NCBI GenBank assembly: GCA_030844895.1
Contig: CM061229.1
Coordinates: forward strand, 108,126,975-108,190,974
Reading direction: 5' to 3'
Source: Ambrosia x helenae
Taxonomy: Eukaryota; Streptophyta; Magnoliopsida; Asterales; Asteraceae
DNA: 64,000 nt
In this document: positions 24,001 to 35,700 of the stretch, piece after piece
Numbering within the stretch: position 1 is the stretch's first letter
How the letters are laid out: each line of letters opens with the position of its first letter
Position numbers and translations under genes: made by a program
The notes under the pieces: model-generated
The model's database searches: none
What the model was told of the DNA's origin: nothing
What the model saw: the letters and a program-made list of their open reading frames with translations, nothing else

Positions 24001-26952
24001 AATGTTGAATAGCACTTGAATAGAAGCGCACTCATGAACTTCAAGCTCTTCTAAATGATTCAGTAACGGTAATGGATTGTTTGGAAAAAGATTTATAAGG
24101 CTGTCACATTCTCTCACTATAATGTGTCTCAACATTGAAACACTTTGTATCTCGGTTGTAGAAATCTGACACGGCCATATCTGCTTCAGGTTCTCCATCC
24201 TAGAAATATCTAATTTCTCCAACTTAGGAATCACAACCTACACAATAATTAAACCTTGTTAAACCTGTAAGCATCATATGGCATTAGTATAAATTAAAAT
24301 AATAATGAATTTGTATACCTCTTTATTCAATAATGATTGTGATGTAGACTTAAGATTGTCCGGATAAATACTCGTGAAGTTGGGAAGGCTATCAAGTATC
24401 AACTCCACCATTTCTGGTAATTCGATCCCATTTTCACACAAACTTGCCATCATTGGTAAACCCTCCAAAGACATAAATTTCAACTTATGGAATTTACTCA
24501 CCTCAACTCCACAATTCTCATCAACCAATGCTTTGAGAAGAGGGCATTCGGAAATTGTGAGCCGCTCAAGTTTCTTCAAACCACTTGCCATAGAAACTGT
24601 GAAGAGGTATGTCAAGTCTGTACACTTATAAACATGAAGGACTTTTAAAGTGGAAAAAGAATGATGCATTGCAACATCTGAAAGATGATTCATGTTATTC
24701 ACATGTAAATGAAGTTCATCAGTTTCTTCAAACTTGTCACTGATGTCACATTCTAGAAGCTCGTTGCAGTCAATGGCAAGATTGATTGTGTTTCTAAATG
24801 AATCATTCTCATCGTACTTTAATTCACAACCAATAGATATCCTGAACCTTTCAAGGTTCTTAAAGGACACATTTGTTGGTTGGGCCTTATTCTCAAAAAA
24901 TTCCAACTCCAACGCAGAAAGACGTTGTGAAAGTTTCTCTAGTTCATCACAATTGGCATTCGTGAACCTAATGGGACTACCATTATAAGCTCTCATATAA
25001 AGCTCTTCAAGACTTCCCAAATTTTGGAAGACACCATCATCAATACGAAGGTCAACACATCCCGTCAAATCTAGTAACTTTAGTTTTTTTAACTTCCCAA
25101 TCGTCGATGGCACCCAACTAATATTACAATTAGCAAAGCTAAGTGTTTCCAGGTTGCTAAGACTTCCAAGAAAAGATATATCTTTTGTTATTGAGCATGA
25201 ATGAAGACAAAGTGTTCGAAGTTTGGTCAAGTGTTCAAACATTACCGGAAGCAATGGAATGCCAAAATTCTCATAAGACGCAACCTGGAGCTTTTTCATT
25301 CTTTTGTGAATATCTTCTCGAAACTTGAGGAGCTTATTCCCATCCATTAGAATCAAGAGTGAGAGTTTTGGGTAATTAAAGTCTGTTGGAAATTCAGACA
25401 TGCCTGTGCATTTTAATAGAATCCTTTCATAAGATTCTTTTGTATCGTTTGTAAGCGCGGACAATGTATCATGATTGACAATGGATGCTTGTTTTACTTT
25501 TGAAAAATTACTTAAAACAAAAGCACGCACAAGATCATGCATTTTGACACATCCCATGTGATCACTTTCAATTAACAAGTTTGCACGTATGAGGTTGTTA
25601 ACACAAATCTTCATATGGCGTCTTGCTATAGCTAAAGTTTTGGCATCTTTAAAAAAGTTTAATCCCCATCCATACCTCAGTAAGTCCTCCGTACGAATAT
25701 CAAAATCATATGGAAATAAGCCGCTAAGAAGAAAAAGTGCTTTGTCATCATCCTCCTTGAGATTTTCGTAACTCATCTCAAATATTCTATGTGTAATGCT
25801 TTCAAGGTCTTTTAGGTCATCTTTCTCTAAACGCCAAAGTGCTTTTTGCCATGCCTCCTTTATGTTGCCACTAAGACTTTTGGCAATGGTTATTATGGCT
25901 ATGGGCAAACCGCCACATTTCTTTACAATATCTTCCCCTATCTTTTGGAGTTGAGGATCATCACCTTCTAAAATAGGCCCCACAAAACGAAAAAACAATG
26001 TTATCGCTTCTGCATCATTTAAGACGGGTATTTTAAAAATTGAATTACGTTTAACACCCATCTGAGTGCAAACATATTCAAATCGTGATGTCAACAACAA
26101 CTTGAACCCATTTGGCAAAGGACTTAGTCCAACATCTTTGAGGTCGACCTCCTTCCAAATATCATCCATTATTACCAAAATTTTCTTTTTTCCATCTTCG
26201 GACATATCTACCCATTTTTCACGAAGACGATCTGCCCTCGCATCTTTATTTGTTTCAGTTAAATCTTTACCAATGTATTGTGCAATAGCTTGTTGAAGCG
26301 AAATTGGGTCAGTGTTTTCCCCAATCACCACCTTGACAACCCAATCAAACATTTTTGGATCTTTTACGGCTTTCTGTAGTTGTTCCATCATTGTGGTCTT
26401 TCCCACACCACCCATTCCACATAAGGCAATCATATTATGGGTCTCATTACTTGGTTGGAGGGACTTCAATGCTTCCTTAAATATCAAATCTCTAGACCCG
26501 AAAATCAATCGGGTACCATCAGCATCTGGTGCAACAGTGGATAGTACTTTAGCAAGAGATTTTTGTTCATTTGTCCAATAGATATCAGATTTATTTCGTT
26601 CCAAGAGAGCTTTTATCTGGCGAAGAGTAGCATACGATTGTTTTCCTACTTTGTATCTCTTTGCCACATTGAACCATTTGATTCCATGTGCTGGAATATT
26701 TTGCGTCTTATCCTTCGCCTTTTTGACATCTTCTAACCAAGCGGACACATGATGAGATACCTCATGATTGTTTGAATCGGCTGTCTTCTTTTTCTCTTTA
26801 ACGTCTTGTTCTGTGAGTTTAAGCTGGTCCATTTCCTTGGTCATATCCTTAACATACTTTGTAGACGATACCAAGAAAAGCACGCGTTTCTTAATGGGGA
26901 CAATGAAAGATCCAACAATAGGATCAATAATAATAGGACTTACAAAATCCAT
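21083..26952 (-). pseudogene. RGC2-like CC-NBS-LRR resistance gene, frameshifted last exon
   Basis: An intracellular immune receptor of the lettuce RGC2/Dm3 type. Exons: 26952-24319, 24237-23689, 23511-22882, 22630-21962, and 21838 onward, all phase 0 with GT-AG borders. The start is ATG at 26952; an acceptor-like TTGCAG just before it suggests a 5'-UTR intron. Exon 1 (878 aa) carries the coiled-coil region (about 30-140), P-loop GMGGVGKTT (179-187), kinase-2 ILVIMDDIW (258-266), LLLTSR (285-290), GGLPIA (347-352) and MHD (471-473), then LRRs. Exons 2-5 are further irregular LRR blocks, one per exon. In exon 5 an extra base near 21,534-21,537 forces a TGA at 21512, giving 1,602 aa. The lost LRR continues in another frame, and a compensating shift near 21,262-21,268 leads to the ancestral stop at 21083-21085. 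The NBS motifs are all intact, so a truncated but working protein is possible. Confidence 0.88.
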
Positions 26953-27462
26953 TTGCCTTAACTGCAATTTTATACGAAGGCGAACAATAAAAATAATTAA
27001 TAACTAAGTTGAGGAAGTGTAAGTACCAAAAGTCATGTTTTCATTACTTATTTTTTTAGTTAAACACATATGGTTATAATATAAAGTTTTCCCTCACATT
27101 CAAACTATGCTAACAAAACAAATTATGGTTTCTGCACTAGAGCTAAGGCAGTAAAGGAAAAAAAAACTGATGTCAAATATACCAAAGTCTATCACATCAT
27201 GGGGGTTGTATGATAGGGCGAAAACGGTCATATGGGCCGTATGACTTTTTAGTTATTTCTATGTTAGTCAAACACACCTTACAGGTTGTGCTATTTGACG
27301 AACACCAACTCATGCGTCCCCTCGTACCTTGATCATTTGTCACATGTCATACACCCTATATAACCATTTCTTGCATATAATATGTCACTTGTTTCCATGT
27401 CCAACAAATTAGTTGGATTCTACACATAAAACTCAAGCATCAAAAAAAAAAAAAAAAAATTG
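26953..27462 (-). other. NLR upstream region
   Basis: No gene. A minus-strand TATA-like TTATATAGGG at 27354-27363 lies about 400 bp before the ATG and could serve the NLR gene if a 5'-UTR intron is spliced out. An A run sits at 27,442-27,459, just before the SINE. Confidence 0.4.
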
Positions 27463-27668
27463 TCCAACAACTAGTAGCCCAGTGGTTGAGGGCCTAAAGT
27501 ATTCTATGGAGGCTTGGGTTCAATTTCCACTAGCTACATGTGGCGCGGAAATGAGGAATGACCCGGCCATTGGCTTGGTGGCCCGGGTACTATCGAGTAC
27601 CTGATTCGCCAAAAGGGTGGCCGAGAGTGCTCGGAAATTGATTCGTTGGCCGTTAAAAAAAAATAATA
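27463..27668 (+). mobile_element. tRNA-derived SINE
   Basis: RNA polymerase III boxes are visible: A box TAGCCCAGTGG at about 27,475 and B box GGGTTCAATTTCC about 40 bp on. The element is about 200 bp and ends GGCCGTTAAAAAAAAA, like the SINE at 4701. A poly(A) run lies just upstream (27,442-27,459), a common SINE landing site. Confidence 0.7.
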
Positions 27669-28260
27669 AGAAAAAATTACTAAAAACTAAACCCGACATA
27701 AAAAAATAAAAAATAATCAAATTTTGGGATTGTTTATTTTGGACACAAGTAGTTCTTTTAAATGGGCCTCTATTCTAAAGACAAAAAAACAAAAAAGTCA
27801 ACGGGTTGTCTAATAAAAACTCAATAAACAATATTAAACATAAATTTATTTTTCTTTTAATCCACTTTACTGGATGAAGTACTGTTTTTACCAAAAATGA
27901 AGTATCCTTCTAGAGTTACTTACCGTTCAACCGTAGACTTGATACCGATGCCGGAACTTAAGAAGATCGGCACCAACTTCTTCTAGTGAAGGTAGAGAGC
28001 TGGTTAGGAACTTGATAGTGGTCTTTGAAGAGATGTTAAAGGTGGAGAGTATTGATTTTTGGGAATAGTGAACAATGTTGCAGGTGGACTTAGAATTGAC
28101 TGGCTCTTAAAAGTCTTAATTTCAAATGGAAAACATTATCTTAAAATATATATATATATTTTATTGTTTTTATTTGATTTTTCAAATGAAAAGACAAAGT
28201 ATCTTAAAATATGACATTGTGTAATTTCACAGAAGATGCCTCGTGTGTTCGTAGTACTTA
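27669..28260. other. Intergenic, no gene recognised
   Basis: AT-rich sequence with no identifiable feature. Confidence 0.4.
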
Positions 28261-28261
28261 G

Positions 28262-29232
28262 GTAGCGTTTGGTATGATGGAAAGAAAGGGGGAATGGAAT
28301 GGACCATTACAAGGTAATGAAAAATAATGTGTTTGGTTGGCTAAAGGAATGGAATCACCCATTCCACAAGGCATTCCATTCCCTCAAAACCATTCCATCC
28401 ACCCCCCATGTTTTTTTTTCATTCCATCCCTATTCACCCTTTACTAACAAAAGCATAACCCACCACCACCACCCACCACCACTATCGCCACCACCCACCA
28501 CCACTATCGCCACCACCCATCGCCGCCGCCACCACCCACCACCGCCGTCACCACCCGCCGCCACCACTACCCACCACCGCCGTCACCACCCACCACCACC
28601 GCTACCAACCACTACCTTCACCTACCCACCACCCACAACCACCGCCGCCACCCACCACCGCCACCAACCACCACCACCGCCACCACCCACTACCTTCACC
28701 CTCCCATCACCGCCGCCACCCACTACCGCCGCCATACAAAACCACCCACCGCCGCCTACCACCGTCATCCACCCACCACCACCTACCACCGTCACTCACC
28801 ACAATTTCCTTTACCCACCACTACCGCCACCACCCATCACCGCCGTCTCCTCCACCCACCACCGCCACTACTCACCATTGTCACCCACCCACCATCACCG
28901 CCATCCACCTCCACCCATCGCCACCGTTGCCGCCACCCATCACCGTTGTCGCCACCACCTATCACCGCCGTCGCCATCCACCACCACGCTACCGCCACAC
29001 ACACCACCTACCATCACCACCACCAACCGCCACCCACCACCACCGCCATCCACCACCGCCACTACTCACCATCGTCACCCACCCACCATTACGACCATCC
29101 ACCTCCACCTTCCACCGTCGTCGCCACCGCCATCGACCACATCTGCCGCCGCCCACCACCGCCGCTACCGCCACATATCACCACCCACCATCACCGCCAC
29201 TGACCACCACCCACCACCGCCACTAACCATCG
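28262..29232. repeat. GGAATGG inverted word plus CCACCG minisatellite
   Basis: The left part (28262-28400) has TAGCGTTTGGTATGATGG and GGAATGGAATGG with the inverse CCATTCCATTCC, a MITE-like end without its partner. From 28,455 to 29,230 the + strand is an almost G-free, degenerate array of CCACCACC, CCGCCACC and CACCGCCG units. It is open in several frames only because stop codons need T-A/G combinations the repeat lacks. The resulting Pro/Thr/His-rich frames are not genes. Confidence 0.75.
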
Positions 29233-29419
29233 ATTTTATTCATTCGTTTTTTCTTGTCTATCCAACAACATAAGGTAATGTTTTGTGATTTCTTTATAAT
29301 TATTTTTTGCTTTATTATAGAACTAGCTTCTACTTCGGGAGCGTCTCAAAGTTGAAAAATCTAATATGGCACATCAATTTTACATATGAAGTAGACTGAT
29401 GCGCTTCACATTTAAATGC
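29233..29419. other. Spacer before the minisatellite
   Basis: Short AT-rich stretch with no feature. Confidence 0.3.
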
Positions 29420-29661
29420 AGGAAAGTTTCAGGTAGCACCTAACTTAAAACAATTAACAATGTATAACTTCAGTGTAACACCTAACCTAAAATAATGTAT
29501 AACTCCATTGTTAACACTTAACCTTAAACAATGTATAATTCTAATGTGAACATCTAACCTAAAACAATGTGTAACTCTAATATTAATACCTAACCTAAAA
29601 CAATGTAGAACTCTAATGCTAACACCTAACCTAAAATAACGTATAACTCCAATGTAACTAA
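29420..29661. repeat. Minisatellite flanking the MULE (left)
   Basis: Five to six diverged copies of a roughly 35-40 bp unit built on ACCTAACCTAAAACAATG and TATAACTCTAATGTTAAC. The same unit reappears on the far side of the MULE at 63,386-63,640. Confidence 0.75.
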
Positions 29662-29886
29662 TAAGAGAAAATTACAATTTTTGTCCTTTATAAAAATCAA
29701 AACTATCGATTGGGTCCTTTAAAACTTTTACTTTCAATCTTTATCCTTTATATGAAAAGTTGCCACGATTTTTGTCCTTTACACTTAACCCAGTTAGTGT
29801 AATCAGTTAAGTCCCCCCACATGTAATGCACGTGAGGGTATAATCATAATTTTACCCCCCCCCCCCCCTTTTAATCCCTTATAAAA
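29662..29886 (+). repeat. MULE left terminal inverted repeat with promoter
   Basis: Matches the right TIR in inverse orientation over ATTTTTGTCCTTTA, GTTGCCACGATTTTTGTCC, TTAACCCAG and GCACGTGAGGGTATAA. A C15 run sits at 29,859-29,873. The inner end holds a TATA-like CTTATAAAAA (29878-29886), about 120 bp before the GRF gene's ATG. Confidence 0.85.
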
Positions 29887-30007
29887 ATCTCATTCATTAC
29901 TGCCTTTTCCCCTAAAATTTTTCAAACCCTAAAATATTGATCATAACCCAGACAAAACAATCGATCCCAAATTTTTTCAAACCCTAAAAAAGATCCTCAC
30001 GTCGATC

Positions 30008-30379
30008 ATGGTTTTTTTTGCTAGTGTGGTGGTGTAGCAGTTGTAAAGACGTCTTGGACAGTAAGAAACCCAGGTCGACGTTTTTTTGCATGCCCTGTTG
30101 AGGTAAGATATGACAATGTAAAAGTTGTAATTAGTTGTTCATATAATCAAAATCATTTTTTTTATTCAGGGGTCCCAATGTCGTTTTATTGGGTGGTGTG
30201 ATCCTCCAATGTGTCAAAGATCAATCGATGTTATCCCCAGTTTGTTGAGGGCAAGGAATCAGCTTGAAGAGAACCTGTGGCAAAGTCGAACAGATGCATT
30301 AAAGTTGAAAAATTGGTTGATCTGCAGCTGGGTTTTGTTCTTTGTGGTTTTAATTTCAGTCAAGCTTATGGTTATGTAA
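30008..30379 (+). pseudogene. GRF-type zinc-finger / transmembrane protein gene of the MULE
   Basis: Two exons (about 30008-30102 and 30170-30379; donor GAG|GTAAGA, acceptor ATTCAG|GG) encode the core of a GRF zinc finger. Exon 1 has CGGVAVVKTSWTVRNPGRRF and FFACP; exon 2 has QCRFIGWCDP. A coil-prone stretch and a hydrophobic C-terminal helix (CSWVLFFVVLISV) follow. GRF fingers are thought to bind nucleic acid; small plant GRF proteins with a C-terminal membrane helix are very numerous and their role is unknown. The first CxC motif is broken by TAG (30022-30024), and the upstream ATG at 30008 is in another frame across a T8 run, so this copy is dead. It is transcribed inward from the left TIR, opposite to the transposase. 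Confidence 0.72.
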
Positions 30380-31115
30380 TGTATTAGTTAGGTTATGACT
30401 TGAATCTAATGTATTAGTTAGGTTATGATTATGTAATTTTTTTACTGGAATGGTGGTTATGATGGTTATGTAATGGTTTGACTGAAATGGTTATGATGGT
30501 TATGAATGTAAGGTTTTGACATATATGTTTTAACTGAAATAGTTATGATGGTTGTGAATGTGATGTTTTGTCTTTTGACCCATATCAATAGTTGTCTCAA
30601 AATGAATGTGATGTTTTGTCTTAACAACCCATTTTGACCCATTATCCCATTTTTAGACAACCACATAACCTGTAATAAAGAAGTCATCCATTTCGACCCA
30701 TAACAACAAATAAAAAACCACATAAACTTGCCCCACATAACTTGCAACATAACAACCCATTTTGACCCATTATCCCATTAAACCACTCCCACGTAACCTG
30801 TAAAAAAGAAGTCACCCATTTTGACCCATTATACCATTTTAGACAACCACTAACCTACCATAAACTGCAACCTAACAAGTAACAACCCATTATCCCATAT
30901 TAATTAATCAAAAAACAACATCAACTTGCATAAACTGAGCTATCATAAACTGCAAACAAAACAGCCAATCAAGTTACCTTAAAAACAGCCAACATAAAGT
31001 ACTAACAACCCATAGTCAACTATAAAACATCAAAATATTAAACGTTCCATGGAATGAGTCAAATTACTAAGGTTATCACCATGGACATACAAAAGAAACA
31101 TTAACAGAACCCCTC
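30380..31115. repeat. GGTTATGATGG / AACCCATTTTGACCC repeats
   Basis: Between the two convergent MULE genes. The first half repeats GGTTATGATGGTTATG; the second half repeats AACAACCCATTTTGACCCATTATCCC. No gene. This is the place for the overlapping 3' ends of the convergent transcripts. Confidence 0.55.
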
Positions 31116-31624
31116 CTACTTCTTGCAAGTCCTTTTGCTGTGGCGTTTTTTCTTGCAGTTGCCACAAACTGTTCCCTGCTTCTCCTTTGATGCTAAACCC
31201 TTGCCCCTGCCCTTAACTTTATCAGCCTCCTTGCCCTTGTTACTTTTTGATGTAGAACCCTTACCTTTACCCTTGATAATTGTTGATGTTGACTCTGAAA
31301 ACCTAGCTTTCTTACCCTTCCTGCCCTCTTCAAGTTCCACAGTTGACTTATTCTTTGCCTTTTTGGGTCTCCCAATTGGTTTATGATAATCAGGTGGGAC
31401 TATGAGTGTAGTCACCTAAGACTTTGGCCACATTGACATTCCATTTATTGGGTAAACGTTGTACCTATACACTTCTTTCCACCTATCCACACTATAAAGA
31501 GGACTAACAAAAGTTTCTGGTATACCAACTCCTGGAGCATGTGCAGACATGTTCCAAATAACTGCCACTGCATGTCTGCAAGGTAACCCAGTGATTTCCC
31601 AAGCCCTACATGTGCATGTTATTG
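31116..31624 (-). pseudogene. MULE transposase C-terminus: SWIM and zinc knuckle
   Basis: Continues the transposase from 54,928 across the Copia insertion. A SWIM zinc finger is clear (TCTCRAWEITGLPCRHAVAV, i.e. CxC...CxH), followed by the usual YNVYPINGMSMWP text. Then comes a Lys/Gly-rich linker with IGRPKKAKNKS and a terminal CCHC knuckle (CGNCKKKRHSKRTC, with Arg where Gly is usual). An in-frame TAG lies between the two parts (near 31,418). Domain order is that of plant MuDR-like transposases. Confidence 0.88.
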
Positions 31625-32164
31625 TGTAGAAGGATCGAATTGACAAAAAACAATTGTATTGATCAAACAAGTCTACTAATTTAAGTGCGGAATCCTTGAC
31701 TCAGTTACAAAATGATAATAATATCAACAAAACGCAGAAATCATCATTAAAACATTCATTTCATTCATAATCATACTCAATTACACGTTAAAAAGATGTT
31801 TATAATCAATAAAAGATGTGTACAAAGTTGACTCAAAACCCTAGGGAGAACACAAACTGGAGGGAAAACAAAATGACTAAAACTTACATCTCAAAAATGA
31901 ACTTGACCTTATATAGGCCTGCACATTCGCCCATATAGTATGGTCGAATGTGCAGGTTTGACCAAACATACTGGTCGAACCAAGCAATACATTAAAATCT
32001 ATATCTACCTTCGACCTCCTGTTCTCCTTCGAACCTTCAAGTCTTCCTTCGACCGTTCAGCAACCTTCCTTCGACCATCTGGAGACTCCTTCGACCAAAC
32101 GATAATGAACAAAAACATGTGTTAAGTACAATCCAAAGCACTAGTCGCACAAAATGCATCTACA
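31625..32164 (-). repeat. Copia 3' LTR
   Basis: TGTAGAAGG...CATCTACA on the plus strand, 540 bp. It contains TTCGACC/GGTCGAA motifs in the U3 part (31,930-32,100) and a minus-strand TATA box. Confidence 0.95.
31908..31918 (-). promoter_or_regulatory. TATA box in the Copia 3' LTR
   Basis: CCTATATAAGG on the minus strand, placed after the cluster of GGTCGAA words. The same site in the 5' LTR (54,670-54,680) is the one that would start the genomic RNA. Confidence 0.65.
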
Positions 32165-32176
32165 AACTCCCCCTCG
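32165..32176 (-). other. Copia polypurine tract
   Basis: On the minus strand CGAGGGGGAGTT directly precedes the 3' LTR. It is the plus-strand DNA priming site. AGGGGGAG is the form typical of Sireviruses. Confidence 0.8.
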
Positions 32177-32177
32177 A

Positions 32178-32759
32178 CTATTGCTTGGATTGTTTGAGTC
32201 GACGTTCTTCATCCGTCCTTTTGTTCATCGGCTTTATGTGCAATTGCTTCTTTTGTTCTTTGGTCATCACCGGTTCATAAACTTGTTTCGGCTTCTTCTT
32301 CTTGACTTCAGGAACATCTTGAACCTTCACAAACTTACCAAGCTTCTTGTCATAATCACATCCAGCATTTATATCATGAGCAAAGCACAGGAATACCACA
32401 CGTTGGTATTTGCTTGCTTGATCACAATCCTTCACCTCACTATAAATCGGATTATAATACAACATAATAATATCCTCATGTGAGCAGTTAATCGACCACA
32501 TAAGATCAAATATGTGTATCTTCTTGAAGTCTTTCACACCATCTTTCAACACAATCACAGCCTCTACAGTTTTCCAGTCATAGTACCACCAAATGAAATC
32601 CTTAGAAAAGTGTTGAGGAATCTGCATCAACGGAATATGTTTCAACACTTTAGGTGGTTTGTACTTTAATGTCACCTTGGGCATTCTGGTTATCTCATCA
32701 ATCTCTTTCTTATGAACAATCCGTTTAGGATACTGAGGAGTGAATAAGTTCCATCTCAT
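32178..32759 (-). CDS. Extra Copia gene, second frame (193 codons)
   Basis: Starts with an ATG that overlaps the stop of the upstream long frame as ATGA, then runs open to a TAG just before the PPT. The product is basic and has no domain I recognise; text such as FSKDFIWWYYDWKT and LPYWAIRD-like Trp/Tyr clusters at the junction suggests one continuous ancestral globular C-terminus. It is either the tail of the upstream protein separated by a one-base shift, or a second cistron read by termination-reinitiation. The first is more likely, because the upstream frame ends abruptly inside what looks like a folded domain. Confidence 0.65.
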   Translation of the reverse strand: MRWNLFTPQYPKRIVHKKEIDEITRMPKVTLKYKPPKVLKHIPLMQIPQHFSKDFIWWYYDWKTVEAVIVLKDGVKDFKKIHIFDLMWSINCSHEDIIMLYYNPIYSEVKDCDQASKYQRVVFLCFAHDINAGCDYDKKLGKFVKVQDVPEVKKKKPKQVYEPVMTKEQKKQLHIKPMNKRTDEERRLKQSKQ

Positions 32760-35700
32760 CTGCTTTCTCTCGACATACGATCAGCAAAATAAGCAACATG
32801 ATTGTTCACAGAGCCAGTCAACTGGTGTCTACACACATCTCGAATCGCCCAGTATGGAAGTGTCTTCAAATCATGGTATCTTTCAAAATAAAGTATTCCT
32901 TTTTCCCATTTAACAGCTACACACTTCAACTGTTTCACAAACTTCCATCCCAATGCTCTACCTTTGAACATCTCATTGTGTAACTTGTAAAAACTTCCCT
33001 GAATCTCTGTTTTAGGACGATTAGCCTCTTTCTCCTTTAGTTTCCTCAATAACTCCTTCAAACTATCAGATTGTTCTGTGCTCGGTTTATCATGCCCTGG
33101 AAATACTTCTTCAATGAATCTCTTACTCTTTTCATGAGCAAGTTTCTCGGCTTCTTTCAACAAATCATCTGTAAATTCAGCAAATCCAGAATCTTTATTT
33201 TTCTTGAAATATTCTGGATATTCCTCGCTAGTTATGTCTTCAATCTCAACCTCCTCAAATACAGGCACATCTCGATCATCTGAATGATTACCTGCTTCTT
33301 TTTCAGGTAAGTTGGGAATCTGATTATCAACTAATAACTCTTCCAACGTCTTCCCAACTTGTTTTGCCAAACCTTCTAATATCTCTTTCGACATCGCCGC
33401 AGAAACTTCTCCATCCTCCAGATCTGGATCGTTATACTCCAACGCATATATCATGTCACTGGATTCAAAAATCTCAGGAAATCTGCTAGTCATATCTATC
33501 GTCCAGACTCTATCTGTTAACATCTGGCGATACATCTTCTTATCATCGTCTGATAGTGATCTTAGCTTCTCATTCCAAAAGACCGTATCATCATCAACAG
33601 ATCCTCCAGGAGCTTTTGAGCTGGATCCTCCTTCCTCTTTTCCAGATCCTCTTTTCTCGCACTTGTATTTATCAGTATCATCATCATCATCATCATCATC
33701 TAAACTTGCAGAGCTGTTACCTTCACCAGAATTATCATCAGAACCATCATCGTCACCATCATCTTTCTTTTTCTTCTGAGAAGTATTACCAGCATCATCA
33801 TCTAACTCCTCATCTTCTTCCTCTTCATTATCAGATGGTTCGAAATCAACTTCTTCTTCATCTCGCTCTTTATCCTCTTCACCAGCTTGCAATTGAGGAG
33901 CTCTAGAGTACAAGTCTTTAATCAAATTATCCATGTTCTTGTTACTTTCTTTCAGCTTCTTATTCTCCTCTTTTAACGTAATAAATCTCCTGGTGTTCCT
34001 CTGTTCATGCTTTAACAACTTCTTGTTTTCTTTTCGAAGTTGTTTAATCTTGGCTTCAAGAGTTTCCTGATTCTCATAAGATGTTTCAACAACGTCTAGC
34101 ATTTTCTTGTCATTGTTTCTCAATTGCTCTATCTCTGCTTGCTGCTGATTGATTATTTTCATCATGTCAGCTAGCTTCTGGTTCACAGCATTCATCACAT
34201 CACTATCAACTGTAACCTTTGGTGTAGAAGCTTCAGCAGCAGCAGGCAACTTTCCTTTCTTTATCTTCTTCAGCACTCTATCCAGTGCATCATTAAACTC
34301 ATTAACAGGTAATTCAATCTCCTTTTCAGTACCTGATGTTGTCTTCTGCTTCTTTGTAGCTGGAGTTGCAACCGGTGATTTTGAGCTAGATGCTGGTGGC
34401 AATTTCTTACCAGCAATCAATGTTTCAATGTCTCTAGCTCTCTTCTCCATAGGTCTTAAAACCTTCTCCTTCTTCTTGTACTGGGGTTTCTTTTGTTTCT
34501 CCCCTTGCTTTGGCGATCCAGGAAAATCCTCTGATCCCAAGCCTAAACTCACATCAGTTTCATCTAAATGAATAGGACTTTTAGTACTCTGTTCCTCCAA
34601 CGACTTGTTGAGACTGACAGACTCGCCAGCCACAGTGGCCTTGGGCGTGGTGCTCTTCACTGTCTCAGCATCAGAGTCCCATCTCTCATCCTCTTGCGTC
34701 TCTTCAGAGTCTACAGACGCCTCATCTACTAAATGTAATCCTTTCTTCGCCATACTCTTATGTCTTCTAGAAATTTTCTTCTTAACTGGTTCAGCTTCAT
34801 CTTCTTTCTCTTTACCCTTTCCACTCTTCGCACCAACATTAACCACTTGACGCTTTCGTTTAGCATCAGGGTCTACTGGATGTAATGGATTGTCTTCATC
34901 TGATCCACTGTTATCATGTCTCACCTTATCCTGACCTGGGTCTTCATAATCTATCTTGATCAGGTGACCAAATAGATTCTTCATCGGTGGTCGTTCATTC
35001 AATGGCACACCCTTATACGCCTTCATCCTAGCAAGAGTGTTCAGATTCATGTGCTCCTGAACAATAATCTGTTTAGGATCTCTCTTCAACTTCTTGTACT
35101 TAGCATCAAAGATCATCTGAAGAAATCGAGGATATAACAAGAATTTCCTGCTCCTTAACCCTCTCACAGGTTCTAACATGTGTTCCATCAGCATCCCAGA
35201 CACATTGAACGGTTTGTTCAATATTAAAGCCACCATCAATGAGCTGATGCTTTTTCTCATCAAATCGTAACCTCCACTCGCTGATCCGAAAACATGAATA
35301 ATCACATGTGCAAGATATTTGAACTGAGGACATAGCTTTCCTTTATGTAACGAACCGTCAGTGATAGGTCCGTTGTACTTCATTCGTAACAAGCACTTCC
35401 TTTGTTCAGTCCAACTCAGTTCCCTGGGATCCGTCTTAGCATCCTCCAATTTCAATGCCTCTCTTATATCGTTCTCAGAGACAATCACCAGCTCCCCCTG
35501 AATCGTACTAACGAGTGACGATTCGCCTTCCCAGAAGTCCATCTTCGCATTGGTCCAGAACTCTTGTTGGTGATCACGGTAAATGATAGTTGGTGTAGCA
35601 ATCGCGTCAATCACTCTACTCCTCTTCAAGAACTGTATAATCCCAGCAAACTCTGTATGTTTCTTCACATCGCCTAAATACGCACAGCAGTTGTGTGCGG

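Noticed and set aside
22440..27007. Plus-strand open frames opposite the NLR exons
   Set aside because: Antisense shadows of LRR and NBS coding sequence with no domain.
28299..29273. 324-codon Pro/Thr/His-rich open frame
   Set aside because: It is a reading of the CCACCG minisatellite; overlapping frames are open too, and there is no domain or codon periodicity beyond the repeat.
33071..35333. Plus-strand open frames opposite the extra Copia gene (e.g. 34,149-34,571)
   Set aside because: Shadows of the long minus-strand frame: reversed Asp/Glu/Lys codons read as Ser/Phe/Leu.
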